A stretch of DNA of 64,000 nucleotides from RHKX01 sp963839535 (GCA_963839535.1 CAWIVF010000001.1:132832-196831), one strand, 5' to 3'. Counted from the stretch's first letter, positions 22,134 to 32,172 are shown. Made by a program: numbers and translations. The notes: a model not told the origin generated them from the sequence alone.

Positions 22134-23672
22134 GTGAGTGACGAACCGGACCCCAGCGAGGACCTCGGCGACCATAGGTCGCTCTGGCTGGACGTCCGGC
22201 CGGGCGATCCCGCCCGCCGCTGGCGGAATCGATCGAGGTCGACGTCGTCGTGGCCGGCGCCGGGATCACCGGCCTGACCACCGCGCTGCTGCTCGCTCGC
22301 GACGGCCATTCGGTCGCCGTGCTGGACCAGGAGCGGGTCGGCACGGGGACCACGGGTCACAGCACGGCGAAGATCACCTCCCAGCACGGGATGACCTACG
22401 CGCGGCTGCGCAAGACCCACGGCAAGGACGGCGCGCGGACCTACGGCGAGGCCAACGAGCGGGCCAAGGAGCGGATCGCCGAGCTCGTCGAAGCCGAGTC
22501 GATCGACTGCGACTTCCGGCGGCGTGACGCCTACCTCTACGCGTCGAGCTCGGGCGAGCGCCGCAAGATCGAGCGCGAGGCGCGCGCAGCCGAGGCGGCG
22601 GGGCTGCCGGCCGAGCTGCGTCGACGAGGTGCCGCTGCCGTATGAGACCCATGGAGCGCTGCGCTTCCGCGACCAGGCCGAGTTCCACCCCCAGAAGTAC
22701 GTCCTCGCCCTCGCCGAGCTGTTCGAGCGGGCCGGCGGCACGATCTTCGAGCACAGCCGCGCGACCGGAGCGTCCGACGGAGATCCGGTCGTGGTCAGCA
22801 CCGCGAGCGGCGGGGAGGCGAGGGCGAAGCACCTCGTCGTCGCGACCCTGATGCCCTTCCTCGATCGCGGCGTCTTCTTCGCCCGCGCCTTCGCCGAGCG
22901 CAGCTACGTGGTCACCGCAAGGATCGCCGGGCCCCCGCAGGAGGGGATGCTGATCAACGCCGGCTCGCCGACGCGCTCGATCCGCTCGGTGCCCGACGGG
23001 GACGAGGAGCTGCTGATGGTGGGCGGCGAGGGCCACTCGACCGGCTCGTCGGAGGCGAAGCCCGAGCGTTACGAGAAGCTCGCGGAGTTCGCCCGCCGCC
23101 ACTGGGACGTCGAGCTGATCAAGCACCGCTGGTCGACGCAGGACTTCGTCCCCGACGACCACGTCCCCTACATCGGGGCACTCCATCCGCTCTCGAAGCG
23201 GATCCACGTCGCGACCGGGCTGAAGAAGTGGGGGATAACCGGCGGCACCGTCGCCGCCGAGCTCCTGACCGACCGGATCGCCGGACGCGACAACCCCGCG
23301 GCGAAGCTCTTCTCGTCGACCCGCATCAAGCCGCTCGCCGAGGCGCCGAAGTTCCTCAGCGAGAACGCGAAGGTTCCCCTCCACATGGTCGGCGACCGCC
23401 TGCGCGACCGCGGCAACCGCTCGATCGAGGACCTCGAGCCGGGCGAGGGCGCGATCGTCTCCGCTCCCAGCGGCAAGGTCGCCGGCTACCGCGACGAGGG
23501 CGGTGGCCTCCACGCCGTCTCCACCCGCTGCACCCACCTCGGCTGCCAGGTGCGCTGGAACAGCGCCGAGCGGACGTGGGACTGCCCGTGCCACGCCTCG
23601 CGCTTCGACGTCGACGGGAACGTGCTCAACGGTCCCGCCGTCGATCCGCTGGCGCCGCGCATGGTTGAGTGA
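22134..23672 (+). CDS. DadA-like FAD oxidoreductase with C-terminal Rieske domain (frameshifted)
   Basis: GTG 22134 is the start. The FAD-binding motif is GAGITGLTTALLLARDG, followed by GTGTTGHSTAKITSQHG. A substrate domain follows, then a C-terminal Rieske [2Fe-2S] domain with CTHLGC and CPCHASRF as ligands. This architecture (DAO plus Rieske) is known in bacteria. Breaks lie near 22210 and 22620. There is no signal peptide, so it is probably cytosolic. The substrate is unknown. Confidence 0.85.
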
Positions 23673-23698
23673 ACCCCGGAGCGGGTAACCGACCCCGG

Positions 23699-24395
23699 AT
23701 GCGGCTGCTGAGGATCCCAGGGGTCTACGGGCCGTGCCGCGACAGCGAGCTGCTCGCCGAGGCGATCCCCGATTGGGTCCGGCCCGAGCGACCGGGTCAT
23801 CGATCCCTTCACCGGCTCCGGCATCCTCGCGCTGACGGCCGCCCGCGCCGGTGCGTCGGAGGTTTGGGCGGTCGACGTCTCGCGCCGTGCGGTCGCCGCC
23901 GCGCGGATCAACGCCCGCCTCAACGGGCTCGAGGTGACCGCCCGGCGGGGAAGCCTCTTCGAGCCCGCCGGCGATCGCCGCTTCGACCTCGTCGTCGCGA
24001 ACCCGCCCTACGTCCCGAGCATCGATGACGCCGCCGGTCGCGGCCCGTCGCGCGCCTGGGAGGCGGGGCCCGACGGGCGCCGATACCTGGACCAGCTGCT
24101 GCTGGCGTTGCCGGGCCGCCTTCGTCCCGGAGGCCGGGTGATGATCGTCCAGTCGTCGCTGAGCGACGTCGATCGGACCGCCGCCATGCTCGAGGACGCC
24201 GGGCTCCAGGCGACCACCGTCGCCTGCGAGACCGCCCCGCTGGGGCCGATCACCGCGCCGCGCGCCGAGGCCCTCGAGCAGCGCGGGGTGCTGCGCCCGG
24301 GCCAGCGGACCGAGGACACGGTGGTCATCTGCGGCGCGCCGGCGACCCCGGCGCCGGAGTCCGCGGATGCCGTGGCGGCGCTGAGCACCTCCTAA
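23699..24395 (+). CDS. HemK/PrmC-like SAM-dependent methyltransferase (frameshifted)
   Basis: Starts at ATG 23699 (MRLLRIPGVYGP). It has SAM motif I (IDPFTGSGILALTAA), motif II (EVWAVDVSRRAV), and the catalytic NPPY tetrapeptide in VVANPPYVPS, typical of N5-glutamine and amino-N methyltransferases. At about 215 residues it lacks the N-terminal domain of true PrmC, so release factors may not be its substrate. A shift near 23790 separates WVRPE from the DRVIDPF strand. It is tightly followed by the CDGSH gene. Confidence 0.75.
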
Positions 24396-24404
24396 GCTCA
24401 ACGG

Positions 24405-24671
24405 ATGGCCGAGGACACATCCCCCGCAGCCGGGGCCTCCGACGCGCCGGCGACGATCACCCCGTACCGGAACGGCCCCTACCTGATCCGCGGCGACTTC
24501 GCGATCCTCGATCAGGACGGCAACGAGATCCGCCGCAGCCGCGAGACGGTCGCGCTCTGCAGGTGCGGGCGGTCGCAGTCGAAGCCCTTCTGCGACGGCA
24601 CCCACAAGGCGATCGGGTTCTCCGCCGACAGCGAGGCCGACCCCCCGCGGCCGCTCGAGCCGCCCGCGTAG
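24405..24671 (+). CDS. CDGSH iron-sulfur domain protein
   Basis: An intact 88-residue protein. ALCRCGRSQSKPFCDGTHK supplies the three Cys and one His that hold a [2Fe-2S] cluster in the CDGSH fold; the N-terminal part (NGPYLIRGDFAILD) forms the expected strand. It ends 13 bases before the stop of the convergent iron-containing redox enzyme gene. I recall these two families being neighbours in other actinobacteria, which hints at a joint redox function. Confidence 0.9.
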   Translation: MAEDTSPAAGASDAPATITPYRNGPYLIRGDFAILDQDGNEIRRSRETVALCRCGRSQSKPFCDGTHKAIGFSADSEADPPRPLEPPA

Positions 24672-24684
24672 CCCGGCGGGACGC

Positions 24685-25725
24685 TCAGGCGGCGACGGCG
24701 GCGACCGGGCGCAGCAGCGAGGTCTCGCCCGCCTGCCAGCGCGCCAGCACCCGCTCGGCGAAGTGGCCGTCGACGGCCAGCAGCGCCCGCGCCCCGAAGA
24801 TCAGGTCGTCGGTCAGCTCCGGCGCGTCGAGGGCGAAGCGCTGGGCGAGGTCGTAGGCGGCGATGTTCTCGTGGACCGAGTCGGCCTCGACGTGCTCGTC
24901 GAAGAAGTCCACCGCGGCGGGCGTGGCGAGGCCGAGCCGGCGAATCGCGTTGCCGTAGCGGCGGCTGGGGATCGCCGAGCCGATCTCGAACATCGCGAGG
25001 TGGCCGACCAGCGCGCCGCGCCGCGCCCGGTGCAGGCCGAGGAAGGTGGTGAGGTTGACCGTGGCGAGCGTGTGGCCCGGAACCGCATCGAGGTAGGCGC
25101 CGTAGGAGGCATCGAGGCCGAGCGCCTCCATCGCCTGCGCGTAGAGCAGCGAGTGCATCCGGTGCGCCTTGCCGGAGCCGTACTCGTCGTACTGGATCTC
25201 GAGCAGCGCCGACTTCGGCGATCCGGTCAGACGGGGGATGGCCCACGAGTGCGGATCGGCCTCCTTGAGCTGGTACGGGGACTTGTGGATGAGGAACTCG
25301 CGCAGCTGCTCGGCCGTTCCCTGCGTCTCGAGCCAGCGCGAGAGCGACGGGCCGTCATCCGCCGCGGCCAGCTCGAAGAGCTTCTCGCCGACGCCGTCGG
25401 GCGCGACCGCGGGGGCGGGGGGGACCAGGCGCTCGAGCGCCTCCTCGTAGATCGCCTCGAGCCGGGCGCGGGTCGCGAGCAGCGAGCCGTTCCACTCCCA
25501 GGCGGCGTCGACGCCCTCGAAGTCCCGGTAGTGGAGCTCGTAGAGCAGGTAGAGGGAGAGCTGGAGGTCGTCGTCGGCGAGCGGCTCGTCGACCGCCGCC
25601 GGATCGGGGAGCCGGACCTCGTGGGCGGGCTGTCCCAGCGCTTCGACGATCGCGGCGCTCAGCTCGCCGCGGCCCTCGGGCAGGGCCGGGGGCCGGGTCT
25701 GAAGGGGGGTGGGGGAGGAGGCCAT
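24685..25725 (-). CDS. iron-containing redox enzyme family protein (heme-oxygenase-like fold)
   Basis: An intact 346-residue, mainly helical protein. LYLLYELHYRDFEG, EIQYDEYGSGKAHRMHS, FEIGSAIPSRRYGN and FFDEHVEADSVHE carry the spaced Glu/His/Asp residues expected of the heme-oxygenase-like diiron family. Its ATG overlaps the stop of uppP (TGATG), so the two are translationally coupled. The substrate is unknown. The convergent CDGSH protein is a plausible electron-transfer partner, by context only. Confidence 0.75.
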   Translation of the reverse strand: MASSPTPLQTRPPALPEGRGELSAAIVEALGQPAHEVRLPDPAAVDEPLADDDLQLSLYLLYELHYRDFEGVDAAWEWNGSLLATRARLEAIYEEALERLVPPAPAVAPDGVGEKLFELAAADDGPSLSRWLETQGTAEQLREFLIHKSPYQLKEADPHSWAIPRLTGSPKSALLEIQYDEYGSGKAHRMHSLLYAQAMEALGLDASYGAYLDAVPGHTLATVNLTTFLGLHRARRGALVGHLAMFEIGSAIPSRRYGNAIRRLGLATPAAVDFFDEHVEADSVHENIAAYDLAQRFALDAPELTDDLIFGARALLAVDGHFAERVLARWQAGETSLLRPVAAVAA

Positions 25726-26540
25726 CAGCTGATCGCGCCGTTCGCGGTGAGCATGATCACCAGTACCCCGAGCACGATCCGGTAAGCGACGAAGACCCCG
25801 AGCGTGTGGGTGGCCAGGTACTTCAGGAGCCAGGCGATGGCGGCGTAGCCGGAGACGAAGGCGAGCGAGGGTCGCGACACGGTCGGACCGACGGCGGCAC
25901 CGCCCTCGCCGCCGATGTGCTTGAGCTCGAACAGGCCGCTGAGCACGACCGCCGGGACCGAGAGCAGGAAGGAGTAGCGGGCGGCGGCGGTGCGGTTGAA
26001 GCCGCGCAGGAGGCCGGCGGAGATCGTCGCGCCCGAGCGGGAGACGCCCGGGATCAGGGCGAGCGCCTGCGCGAAGCCGACGTAGAGGCCGTCGCGCCCG
26101 TTCATCGAGGTCAGCTCGCGCTGCTGCGAGCCGACGCGCTCGGCCAGCAGCATCACGAAGGAGAAGAGGATCAGCGCCGAGCCGATCAGGTAGAGGTCAC
26201 GGGCGCCGGACTCGATCTGGTCGCTGAAGGTGAACCCGACGATCGAGATCGGGATCGTGCCGAGGACGATGAACCAGCCCAGGTTGGCGTCGGTGCTGCG
26301 CTCGCGGAACGGCAGCCGCAGCTCGCGGAAGAAGGCGACGACGATGCGCCAGAGGTCGGCCCGGAAGTAGAGGAGGACGGCGGCCATCGTGCCGAGCTGG
26401 ATCACCGCGGTGAAGGCGGCGCCCGGGTCCTCCCAGCCGAACATGGCGGGGACGATCCGCAGGTGCCCGCTCGATGAGATCGGCAGGAACTCGGTCAGCC
26501 CCTGGACGAGGCCGAGCACGATGGCCTCGAGGGTGCTCAC
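25725..26540 (-). CDS. uppP: undecaprenyl-diphosphatase UppP/BacA
   Basis: An intact 271-residue polytopic membrane protein. GLVQGLTEFLPISSSGHL and LIPGVSRSGATI are the two signature motifs (catalytic Glu, Ser-rich loop, and Arg in PGxSRSG). It recycles the C55-PP lipid carrier for peptidoglycan and other wall polymers at the cytoplasmic membrane. It starts 50 bases from the divergent P450 and overlaps the downstream redox enzyme gene by one base. Confidence 0.95.
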   Translation of the reverse strand: MSTLEAIVLGLVQGLTEFLPISSSGHLRIVPAMFGWEDPGAAFTAVIQLGTMAAVLLYFRADLWRIVVAFFRELRLPFRERSTDANLGWFIVLGTIPISIVGFTFSDQIESGARDLYLIGSALILFSFVMLLAERVGSQQRELTSMNGRDGLYVGFAQALALIPGVSRSGATISAGLLRGFNRTAAARYSFLLSVPAVVLSGLFELKHIGGEGGAAVGPTVSRPSLAFVSGYAAIAWLLKYLATHTLGVFVAYRIVLGVLVIMLTANGAIS

Positions 26541-26590
26541 GACGCGGTCAGGCTAGTGCCTCGGCGGCGCGGGCGTGGGAGGATGGGCCG

Positions 26591-27817
26591 ATGGAGCAGC
26601 TCAGCGACCTCGACCTGCCCGAGATCGACCTGACCGACCCGGCGCTGAGCGGCGAGCGCTGGCACGGGGCGATGGCCGACCTCGCCGCCTCGGGGAAGTG
26701 GCTCGCCCAGCGCGCCGCTGGCGACCGTCGTCCTCGACCGCGAGGCCGGGGAGTTCTTCCTCCGCAGCAAGGCCGCGATCTTCCCCGGGCATCTTCCTGG
26801 CCGAGCTCTTCTCGATCACCGAGGGCCCCCTCCACGAGGAGGTCATCCACAACATCATCAACGTCAACGGCGCCGACCACGGCCGCCTGCGGCGCCTGCT
26901 CAACCCGGCGCTCTCGCCCCGCGCGGCCGACCGCTGGCGCCCGACGATGCGCGAGATCCTCGCCGAGCTCTGGGAGGACGTCGCCGCGGCCGGGCGCTGC
27001 GACCTGGTCGAGGCCGTCACCCGGCCCTACCCGGCCCGCGTGATCGCGGCGGTGATGGGCGCCCCGGCCGAGGACGCCGACCGCCTGCACGACTGGTCGA
27101 TGTGGATCCAGCGCCAGTTCGACCCGATCGCGCTCTCCGACGAGGCCCAGCTCGCCACGATCAACGACAAGGTCGCCGAGTTCTACGCCTGGGTCCGGCC
27201 GTTGATCGAGCGGCGGCGCAGCTCGCCCTCCGACGACCTGATCTCGGCGCTGATCGCGGCCGAGCAGGAGGGCGACCGGCTCTCCGGGGTGGAGCTGGAG
27301 AACCTCGTGCTCGACGTGCTCGTCGGCGGGGTGGACACCTCGCAGAGCCAGCTCGCCCACGCGCTCCGCCTCCTCGCCGAGCGACCGGACCAGTGGGCGG
27401 CGCTGCGCGAGGACCCGGAGGGGATGGCTCCCCGGGCGACGGAGGAGGCGCTGCGCTACGAGCCGATCACGGCCTTCACGGCGCGGATGCTGAGCGAGCC
27501 GGTCGAGTACCGGGACGTCGAGTTCCCCGCCGGCACGGTGCTGGTGGTCAGCTCGTTCAGCGGCGAACCGGGACCCCGAGGCCTTCGAGCGGGCGGAGGA
27601 GTTCGACATCACCGCCGAGCGCGACTCCACCCGGGTGCTCACCTTCGGCGCCGGCATCCACTACTGCGTCGGCGCCAACCTCGCCCGGGCCGAGCTCCAG
27701 GAGGGGCTCGCCTTCCTGGCGCAGCGGATCGAGACCCTCGAGCTGGACGGGGAGCCGCAGCTGCAGAACGTGAGCGGGATCTACGGGGTGGACTCGCTCC
27801 CCGTCGCCTTCGCCTGA
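26591..27817 (+). CDS. cytochrome P450 (frameshifted)
   Basis: Soluble bacterial P450 of about 408 residues. I-helix VLVGGVDTSQSQL has the acid-alcohol pair, K-helix EEALRYEP gives ExxR, and FGAGIHYCVGANLARAE carries the heme-ligating Cys. Breaks lie near 26720, 26785 and 27565; at the last, SSFS-ANRDPEAF is restored by dropping one G, a clean sign of an insertion error. The substrate is unknown and no ferredoxin gene adjoins it. Confidence 0.9.
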
Positions 27818-27879
27818 GCCAGGGCCCGATCCGGCGAAGGCGCTTTCTTGAGTCGCGTGACCCTCACGCTTCGCTAACA

Positions 27880-28022
27880 GTTTGCTAACCTACCGGCCAT
27901 CCTGCTGAATCACCCGCCGTAAAAGAGCGGGGAGCGGGGGACCCACAAGTTGGGGTGAATCGCGGCTCTGCCGCGTAGCGCCGGCTCTTTGGCGCGAACC
28001 CGTCAGCTAACCCCGTAAGCGT
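27880..28022 (+). promoter_or_regulatory. c-di-AMP riboswitch (ydaO/yuaA type)
   Basis: The leader before the Rpf-like gene has the conserved ydaO blocks in order: GCTAACC near 27884, GGGGGACCCAC (27936-27946), TTGGGGTGAAT (27950-27960), a variable hairpin (27961-27993), and CGAACCCGTCAGCTAAC (27995-28011) followed by CCCGTAAGC. The order and spacing match actinobacterial c-di-AMP riboswitches, which typically precede cell-wall hydrolase/Rpf genes and switch expression off at high c-di-AMP. The start codon is 20 bases further on. Confidence 0.9.
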
Positions 28023-28042
28023 CGAAAAGAGCGGAGTCGTAC

Positions 28043-28476
28043 GTGAACTTTCCCGTTGCGCTGACCTCGAGAACGAGGCTTCTTCTTGCCGCAGTAGCGG
28101 CCATTGCCCTATTCGCGATCCTCGCCGGCGCATCCGTCGGCTCGGCTGCCGCGGCAGGCGGGGTCTCCCCCGGCGACGGCGACGGCTCCCGCACGGCAGA
28201 GGGCTCGAGCAAGTACGACCGCATCTGGAACGACACGAGCCGCGCTCAGAAGCGCTGGGCCAAGCGGACCGCTGAGTGCGAGTCCGGCGGCGATCCGGAC
28301 GCGATCGGCGGCGGTGGCCGCTACCGCGGCGCCTTCCAGTTCATGAAGGCGACCTGGCGCACCTCGCCCAAGTCCCCGGCGGCGATCCGATCGACTACAC
28401 GTTCCGCACCCAGGCCGTGGTGGCCGTCCTGCTGAAGAAGCGGGACGGGGCACGACACTGGCCGGTCTGCGGCTGA
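28043..28476 (+). CDS. Rpf/transglycosylase-like secreted protein under riboswitch control (frameshifted)
   Basis: GTG 28043 is the start, with a signal peptide ending near GSAAAAGG. The catalytic domain has AECESGGDPDAIGG (general-acid Glu in the AxCESG context), YRGAFQFMKATW and, after a frame break near 28380, GGDPIDYTFRTQAV and HWPVCG. This matches resuscitation-promoting-factor-like muralytic domains, which cut peptidoglycan in growth or dormancy exit. Length is about 144 residues. The riboswitch context and the PBP gene downstream support a wall-remodelling role. Confidence 0.85.
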
Positions 28477-28514
28477 TGGGCCAGGAGACGCCAGCTCGGC
28501 GTCATCGCCCGGCT

Positions 28515-28532
28515 CGCTGCCAGATGGCAGCG
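28515..28532 (+). terminator. hairpin after Rpf-like gene
   Basis: A perfect 7-bp stem, CGCTGCC / GGCAGCG, with an AGAT loop. A second stem, GACGCC/GGCGTC, lies just upstream at 28487-28503. There is no strong T tract. It is the likely transcript end before the PBP gene. Confidence 0.4.
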
Positions 28533-28660
28533 TCGCCGGACTCTTCCTTGATCTGACGCCTCCTGACCTCGTCAAGACCGCGGCGGGCAGGTTCGGCGTC
28601 CCCTGGGCCGAAAGTGATCGGGTCGGGGACGTGCACCGTTAGCCTTTACCGGCTCCCCTT

Positions 28661-30802
28661 ATGTCAGTTCGATCCAGACAGCGCCACCTCCGGTCCAAGG
28701 GATCGGTGGGCAGGAAGATCGCCGGCGTTCTGTTCGGGGTCCTCGCGCTGGCCGGTCTCGCGCTCGGCGGGGCGGCGATCTGGGTGCTCGACGTGGCCGC
28801 CTCGGCGCCCTCGATCGACACGCTGAAGCCGGCCGACAGCGGCGCCAACTCGAAGGTCTACGACGCCGACGGCAACAGCCTCGGCTACGTGCAGTCCGAC
28901 GTGCTGCGCACCCCGGTCGACCTCGCGGACATGCCCAAGTTCCTCCAGCAGGGCACGATCGCGATCGAGGACGAGAACTTCTACGACCACGACGGCGTCG
29001 ACTACAGCGCGATCGTGCGCGCCGCGTTCGAGAACGCGAAGGCCGGCGAGGTCGAGCAGGGCGCCTCGACGATCACCCAGCAGCTCGTCCGCAACCTCTA
29101 CATCGAGGATCCCGAGGACACGATCGAGCGCAAGATCATCGAGGCCGAGATGGCGCGCGAGTACGAGGAGGAGTACTCGAAGGACGAGATCCTCGAGGCC
29201 TATCTCAACACCGCCTCCTACGGGACGAACGACAGCCGCACCGCGGTCGGCGTCCAGGCGGCCTCGCGGGTGTTCTTCAACAAGAGCGTCAAGGACATCG
29301 GCCTGCGCGAGGCGGCGCTGCTCGCCGGGCTGCCGCAGGCGCCCTCGGACTACAACCCCTTCACGAACCCGGAGGGCGCCAAGGAGCGGCGCAACCAGGT
29401 CCTCGATGCGATGGCCAGCGAAGGGTTCATCACCGAGGCGGACGCCGCGAAGGTCAAGCAGGACGGCCTCGGGCTCGAGCGTGGCTACACCTACGAGTCT
29501 CGCGACGAGCAGTACTTCTTCGACTTCGTCCAGGACGAGCTGATCGAGCGCTACGGACTGCGGACCGTCCGCCAGGGCGGCCTGCGGGTCTACACGACCC
29601 TCGACCCGCAGCTGCAGGACGCGGCCGAGGCGGCGATCCTCGCCCACCCGACCTACAACGCGGCGAACGCGCTCGTCTCCACCGACACGGCGACCGGGTC
29701 GATCCTCGCGATGGCCTCCTCGAGCACGTACGACGACAACCAGTTCAACTACGCGGCCCAGGGCGAGCGCCAGCCCGGGTCCTCGTTCAAGCCGTTCGTG
29801 CTGACCACCGCCGTCGACCAGGGGATCGACCCCGACTCGACCTTCTACCCGGCCCCGAGCACGATCACCCTGCAGCCCGATCCGCTCGGCGAGCCGTGGA
29901 CGGTCGAGCGGCGGCCTCGGCGGGCACGATCAGCCTGCGCACCGGCGACCGCCAACTCGGTCAACACCGTCTACGCCCAGCTCGGCATCGACGTCGGCCC
30001 CGAGTCCTTCAACGAGATGGCCCACAAGCTCGGCGTCACCTCGAAGCTCGAGGCCGTCCCCGCCGAGGCGCTCGGCGGCACGAGCACGTGCTGCACGGTG
30101 CTGGAGATGTCGAACGCCTACGCGACGATCGCCAACGGCGGCGTCCACCACGATCCGACCGCGATCAAGAAGGTCGTCTTCCCCGACGGTCGCGAGGAGA
30201 CGGTCGAGGACCCCGAGGGCGAGCGCGTGATCTCCGACGGCGTCGCCTACACGGTCGCCGACGTGATGAAGGGAACGCTCGAGTACGGCACCGCCGCCGG
30301 CCAGGGCATCGGCTGCCCCGCCGCGGGCAAGACCGGCACCACCGAGTCCCAGGTCGACGCTTGGTTCGTCGGCTACACCCCGCACGTGGCCACCGCGGTC
30401 TGGACCGGCAACCCCGTCAGCCGCGTGCCGCTGCCCGGCTACGGCGCCCAGCTCTCGGCGCCGATCTGGCACGACTACATGCTCGCCACCCTCGAGAACT
30501 ACCCGTGCGACGACTTCCCGGCGCCCGAGGACCCCGCCGAGCTCTCGGCCTTCTCGAGCGGCCAGACCGTCGTTTCCTCGAGCGACTACAGCGACGACAC
30601 GACGACCGACGACGCGGTGGTGGACGACGGCGTCGCGGATGAGCCGATCGACGACGCCGACGGCGACGGCTTCGACGACGACGCCTACGCGCCCGGCGCG
30701 GACCAGGAACCGGCTCCGGCGCCCGAGACGCCCGGCAACTCCCCGGCGACCCCGCCGGGTCAGACCGGCGGAACCACCGGCGGCAACTCGCCCAACGGTT
30801 AG
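28661..30802 (+). CDS. class A penicillin-binding protein (GT51 plus transpeptidase)
   Basis: 713 codons open throughout. There is a basic N-terminus and one TM helix (residues about 20-45). The GT51 domain has AIEDENFYDHDGVD and GASTITQQLVRNLY. The transpeptidase has GSSFKPF (Ser-x-x-Lys), TANSVNT (SxN) and AGKTGTT (KTG). The C-terminus is an acidic, disordered tail (DYSDDTTTDD onward). Between about 29900 and 29945 the protein reads RRPRRARSACAP, which does not look like PBP; three inserted bases there would restore GGLGG-type sequence and return to frame. It polymerises and crosslinks peptidoglycan at the membrane. Confidence 0.92.
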   Translation: MSVRSRQRHLRSKGSVGRKIAGVLFGVLALAGLALGGAAIWVLDVAASAPSIDTLKPADSGANSKVYDADGNSLGYVQSDVLRTPVDLADMPKFLQQGTIAIEDENFYDHDGVDYSAIVRAAFENAKAGEVEQGASTITQQLVRNLYIEDPEDTIERKIIEAEMAREYEEEYSKDEILEAYLNTASYGTNDSRTAVGVQAASRVFFNKSVKDIGLREAALLAGLPQAPSDYNPFTNPEGAKERRNQVLDAMASEGFITEADAAKVKQDGLGLERGYTYESRDEQYFFDFVQDELIERYGLRTVRQGGLRVYTTLDPQLQDAAEAAILAHPTYNAANALVSTDTATGSILAMASSSTYDDNQFNYAAQGERQPGSSFKPFVLTTAVDQGIDPDSTFYPAPSTITLQPDPLGEPWTVERRPRRARSACAPATANSVNTVYAQLGIDVGPESFNEMAHKLGVTSKLEAVPAEALGGTSTCCTVLEMSNAYATIANGGVHHDPTAIKKVVFPDGREETVEDPEGERVISDGVAYTVADVMKGTLEYGTAAGQGIGCPAAGKTGTTESQVDAWFVGYTPHVATAVWTGNPVSRVPLPGYGAQLSAPIWHDYMLATLENYPCDDFPAPEDPAELSAFSSGQTVVSSSDYSDDTTTDDAVVDDGVADEPIDDADGDGFDDDAYAPGADQEPAPAPETPGNSPATPPGQTGGTTGGNSPNG

Positions 30803-31200
30803 GGCCGCCCGGCCAACCAGCCGAGGATCACGCGCAGCGACGACTCCGGCCCGGGCCATGCGTCGCGGATCGCCGCCTCACCGCGCTTCCTGAGCAGCCA
30901 GCGCAGCGCCAGCGCGACGAGGATGGCGTCGTCGAGCACGCCGGCGACGGGGATGAAGTCGGGGATCAGGTCGATCGGCAAAGCCAGGTAGCCGACGAGC
31001 GCCAGCAGGGCGAGTCGCTGGCCGCGGGTCGTCTCCGGCGCCGTGGCCAGCCGCTTGATCAGGCGGATGCAGTCAGGGATGAAGCCGGCGAGCGCCCGCG
31101 CGTCGGTGCGGCGCCCGAGGATCAGCAGGGCGAGAACGAAGCCGAGGTAGAGCGCCACGACGACGCCGAGCAGCGATCCAGGGGAGGCCGATGGACGCAA
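30799..31200 (-). CDS. DUF1232 membrane protein
   Basis: 133 residues, intact. It has an N-terminal TM helix (LLGVVVALYLGFVLALLIL), then the DUF1232 core YLALPIDLIPDFIPVAGVLD. The core function is not established. Its stop overlaps the convergent PBP stop by 4 bases. Confidence 0.85.
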   Translation of the reverse strand: MRPSASPGSLLGVVVALYLGFVLALLILGRRTDARALAGFIPDCIRLIKRLATAPETTRGQRLALLALVGYLALPIDLIPDFIPVAGVLDDAILVALALRWLLRKRGEAAIRDAWPGPESSLRVILGWLAGRP

Positions 31201-31218
31201 GGGGCGCGCCGGCGCCGC

Positions 31219-32172
31219 TCACTCGTAGACGACGAGGTCGGGAGGCGGCTTCAGCCCGAGCACGTCGTCGGGGCTCATCAGGCCGAGGTCCTCCTCGTAG
31301 AAGAGCTTGAACCCGGAATACGCCTCGCCGCCCCGGGCATGCAGCTCCTCGTACTTCGCCACCTTGTTCGCCTGATCGCCGAACCCGTCGACGTTGAGAA
31401 CGAGTGCGACGCCCGGGTAACTGCGGAGCCGCTCCTCACCGGCGACCATGTCGGCGGTGAAGCGGTGGACGATCAGCAGCTTCTGCGGCAGGTCGTGCTT
31501 CTCGACGACCGCGGAGAGCCTGGCGGCCACGCGGTTGACCTCCGCCGCGTCCACCGAGCCGATCACCTCGCCGGGGACCTCTCCAGGGGCCACGTGCCAT
31601 TCCGGGTCGAGCCCGATCCCGACCTCGGGCTCGCGCAGGTAAGGCGGCGAGATGCTCCACCTCGGCGGTGAAGCTCGCCTGCCCGGGCTGGATGTCGAGG
31701 ACGAGCAGCTCCCGATCGGCCCTCGCCTGCGTGAGGTACTCGTCGATCACCGGGGGCTCTGACGGGTGCGGTAGGTGCCGTCGTCGCCCGGGTCGGCGTT
31801 GGCGATCGTCGCGAGCAGCTCCATGAACGGGAGCACGGGCCGATCGCCGCGGTAGCTGCGGGCCTGGCGCCGCAGCGCCGCCGATGCCTCCTCGGGCGTG
31901 CCGATGCCGAGCGCCCCGAGGGCGTCATCCTGGGGCGCGCCGTAGTAGCCGACCAAGCGGTAGCGAGGCAGTATCCGCCGGCCCCCGCGGGGCAACTCGA
32001 TCGGTGCGGCTTCCGCGGTGGCCGTCTCCTCGCCGGAGCCGTCGTCGCCGGTCACCGCGCCCACCCCGATGCCGGCCGCCAGGGCGAGCAGGGCGACCGC
32101 GGCGAGCAGGCGACGGAACCGCGTCCGCCGGCGCACCGCCTCCCTGCGCAGCTGTCTCTCCTCGGGCTCCAT
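31219..32172 (-). CDS. membrane-anchored protein of unknown function (frameshifted)
   Basis: ATG 32172 starts a basic N-terminus (MEPEERQLRREAVRRRTRFR) and one TM helix (LLAAVALLALAAGIGVGA), followed by an external domain: LVGYYGAPQDDALGALG, LLVLDIQPGQASFTAEVE, PEWHVAPGEVPGEVIGSVD, LIVHRFTADMV and VLNVDGFGDQANK. The alternating strand/helix pattern suggests a TIM-barrel-like fold. I recognise no named family. Frame breaks near 31750 and 31640. It is divergent from the histone-like gene. Confidence 0.55.

Noticed and set aside
22374..24605. A 743-codon open frame on the minus strand
   Set aside because: It lies antisense to the FAD-Rieske, PrmC-like and CDGSH genes, and its protein is Arg/Ala/Gly-rich without any motif. 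It is a GC-driven shadow.
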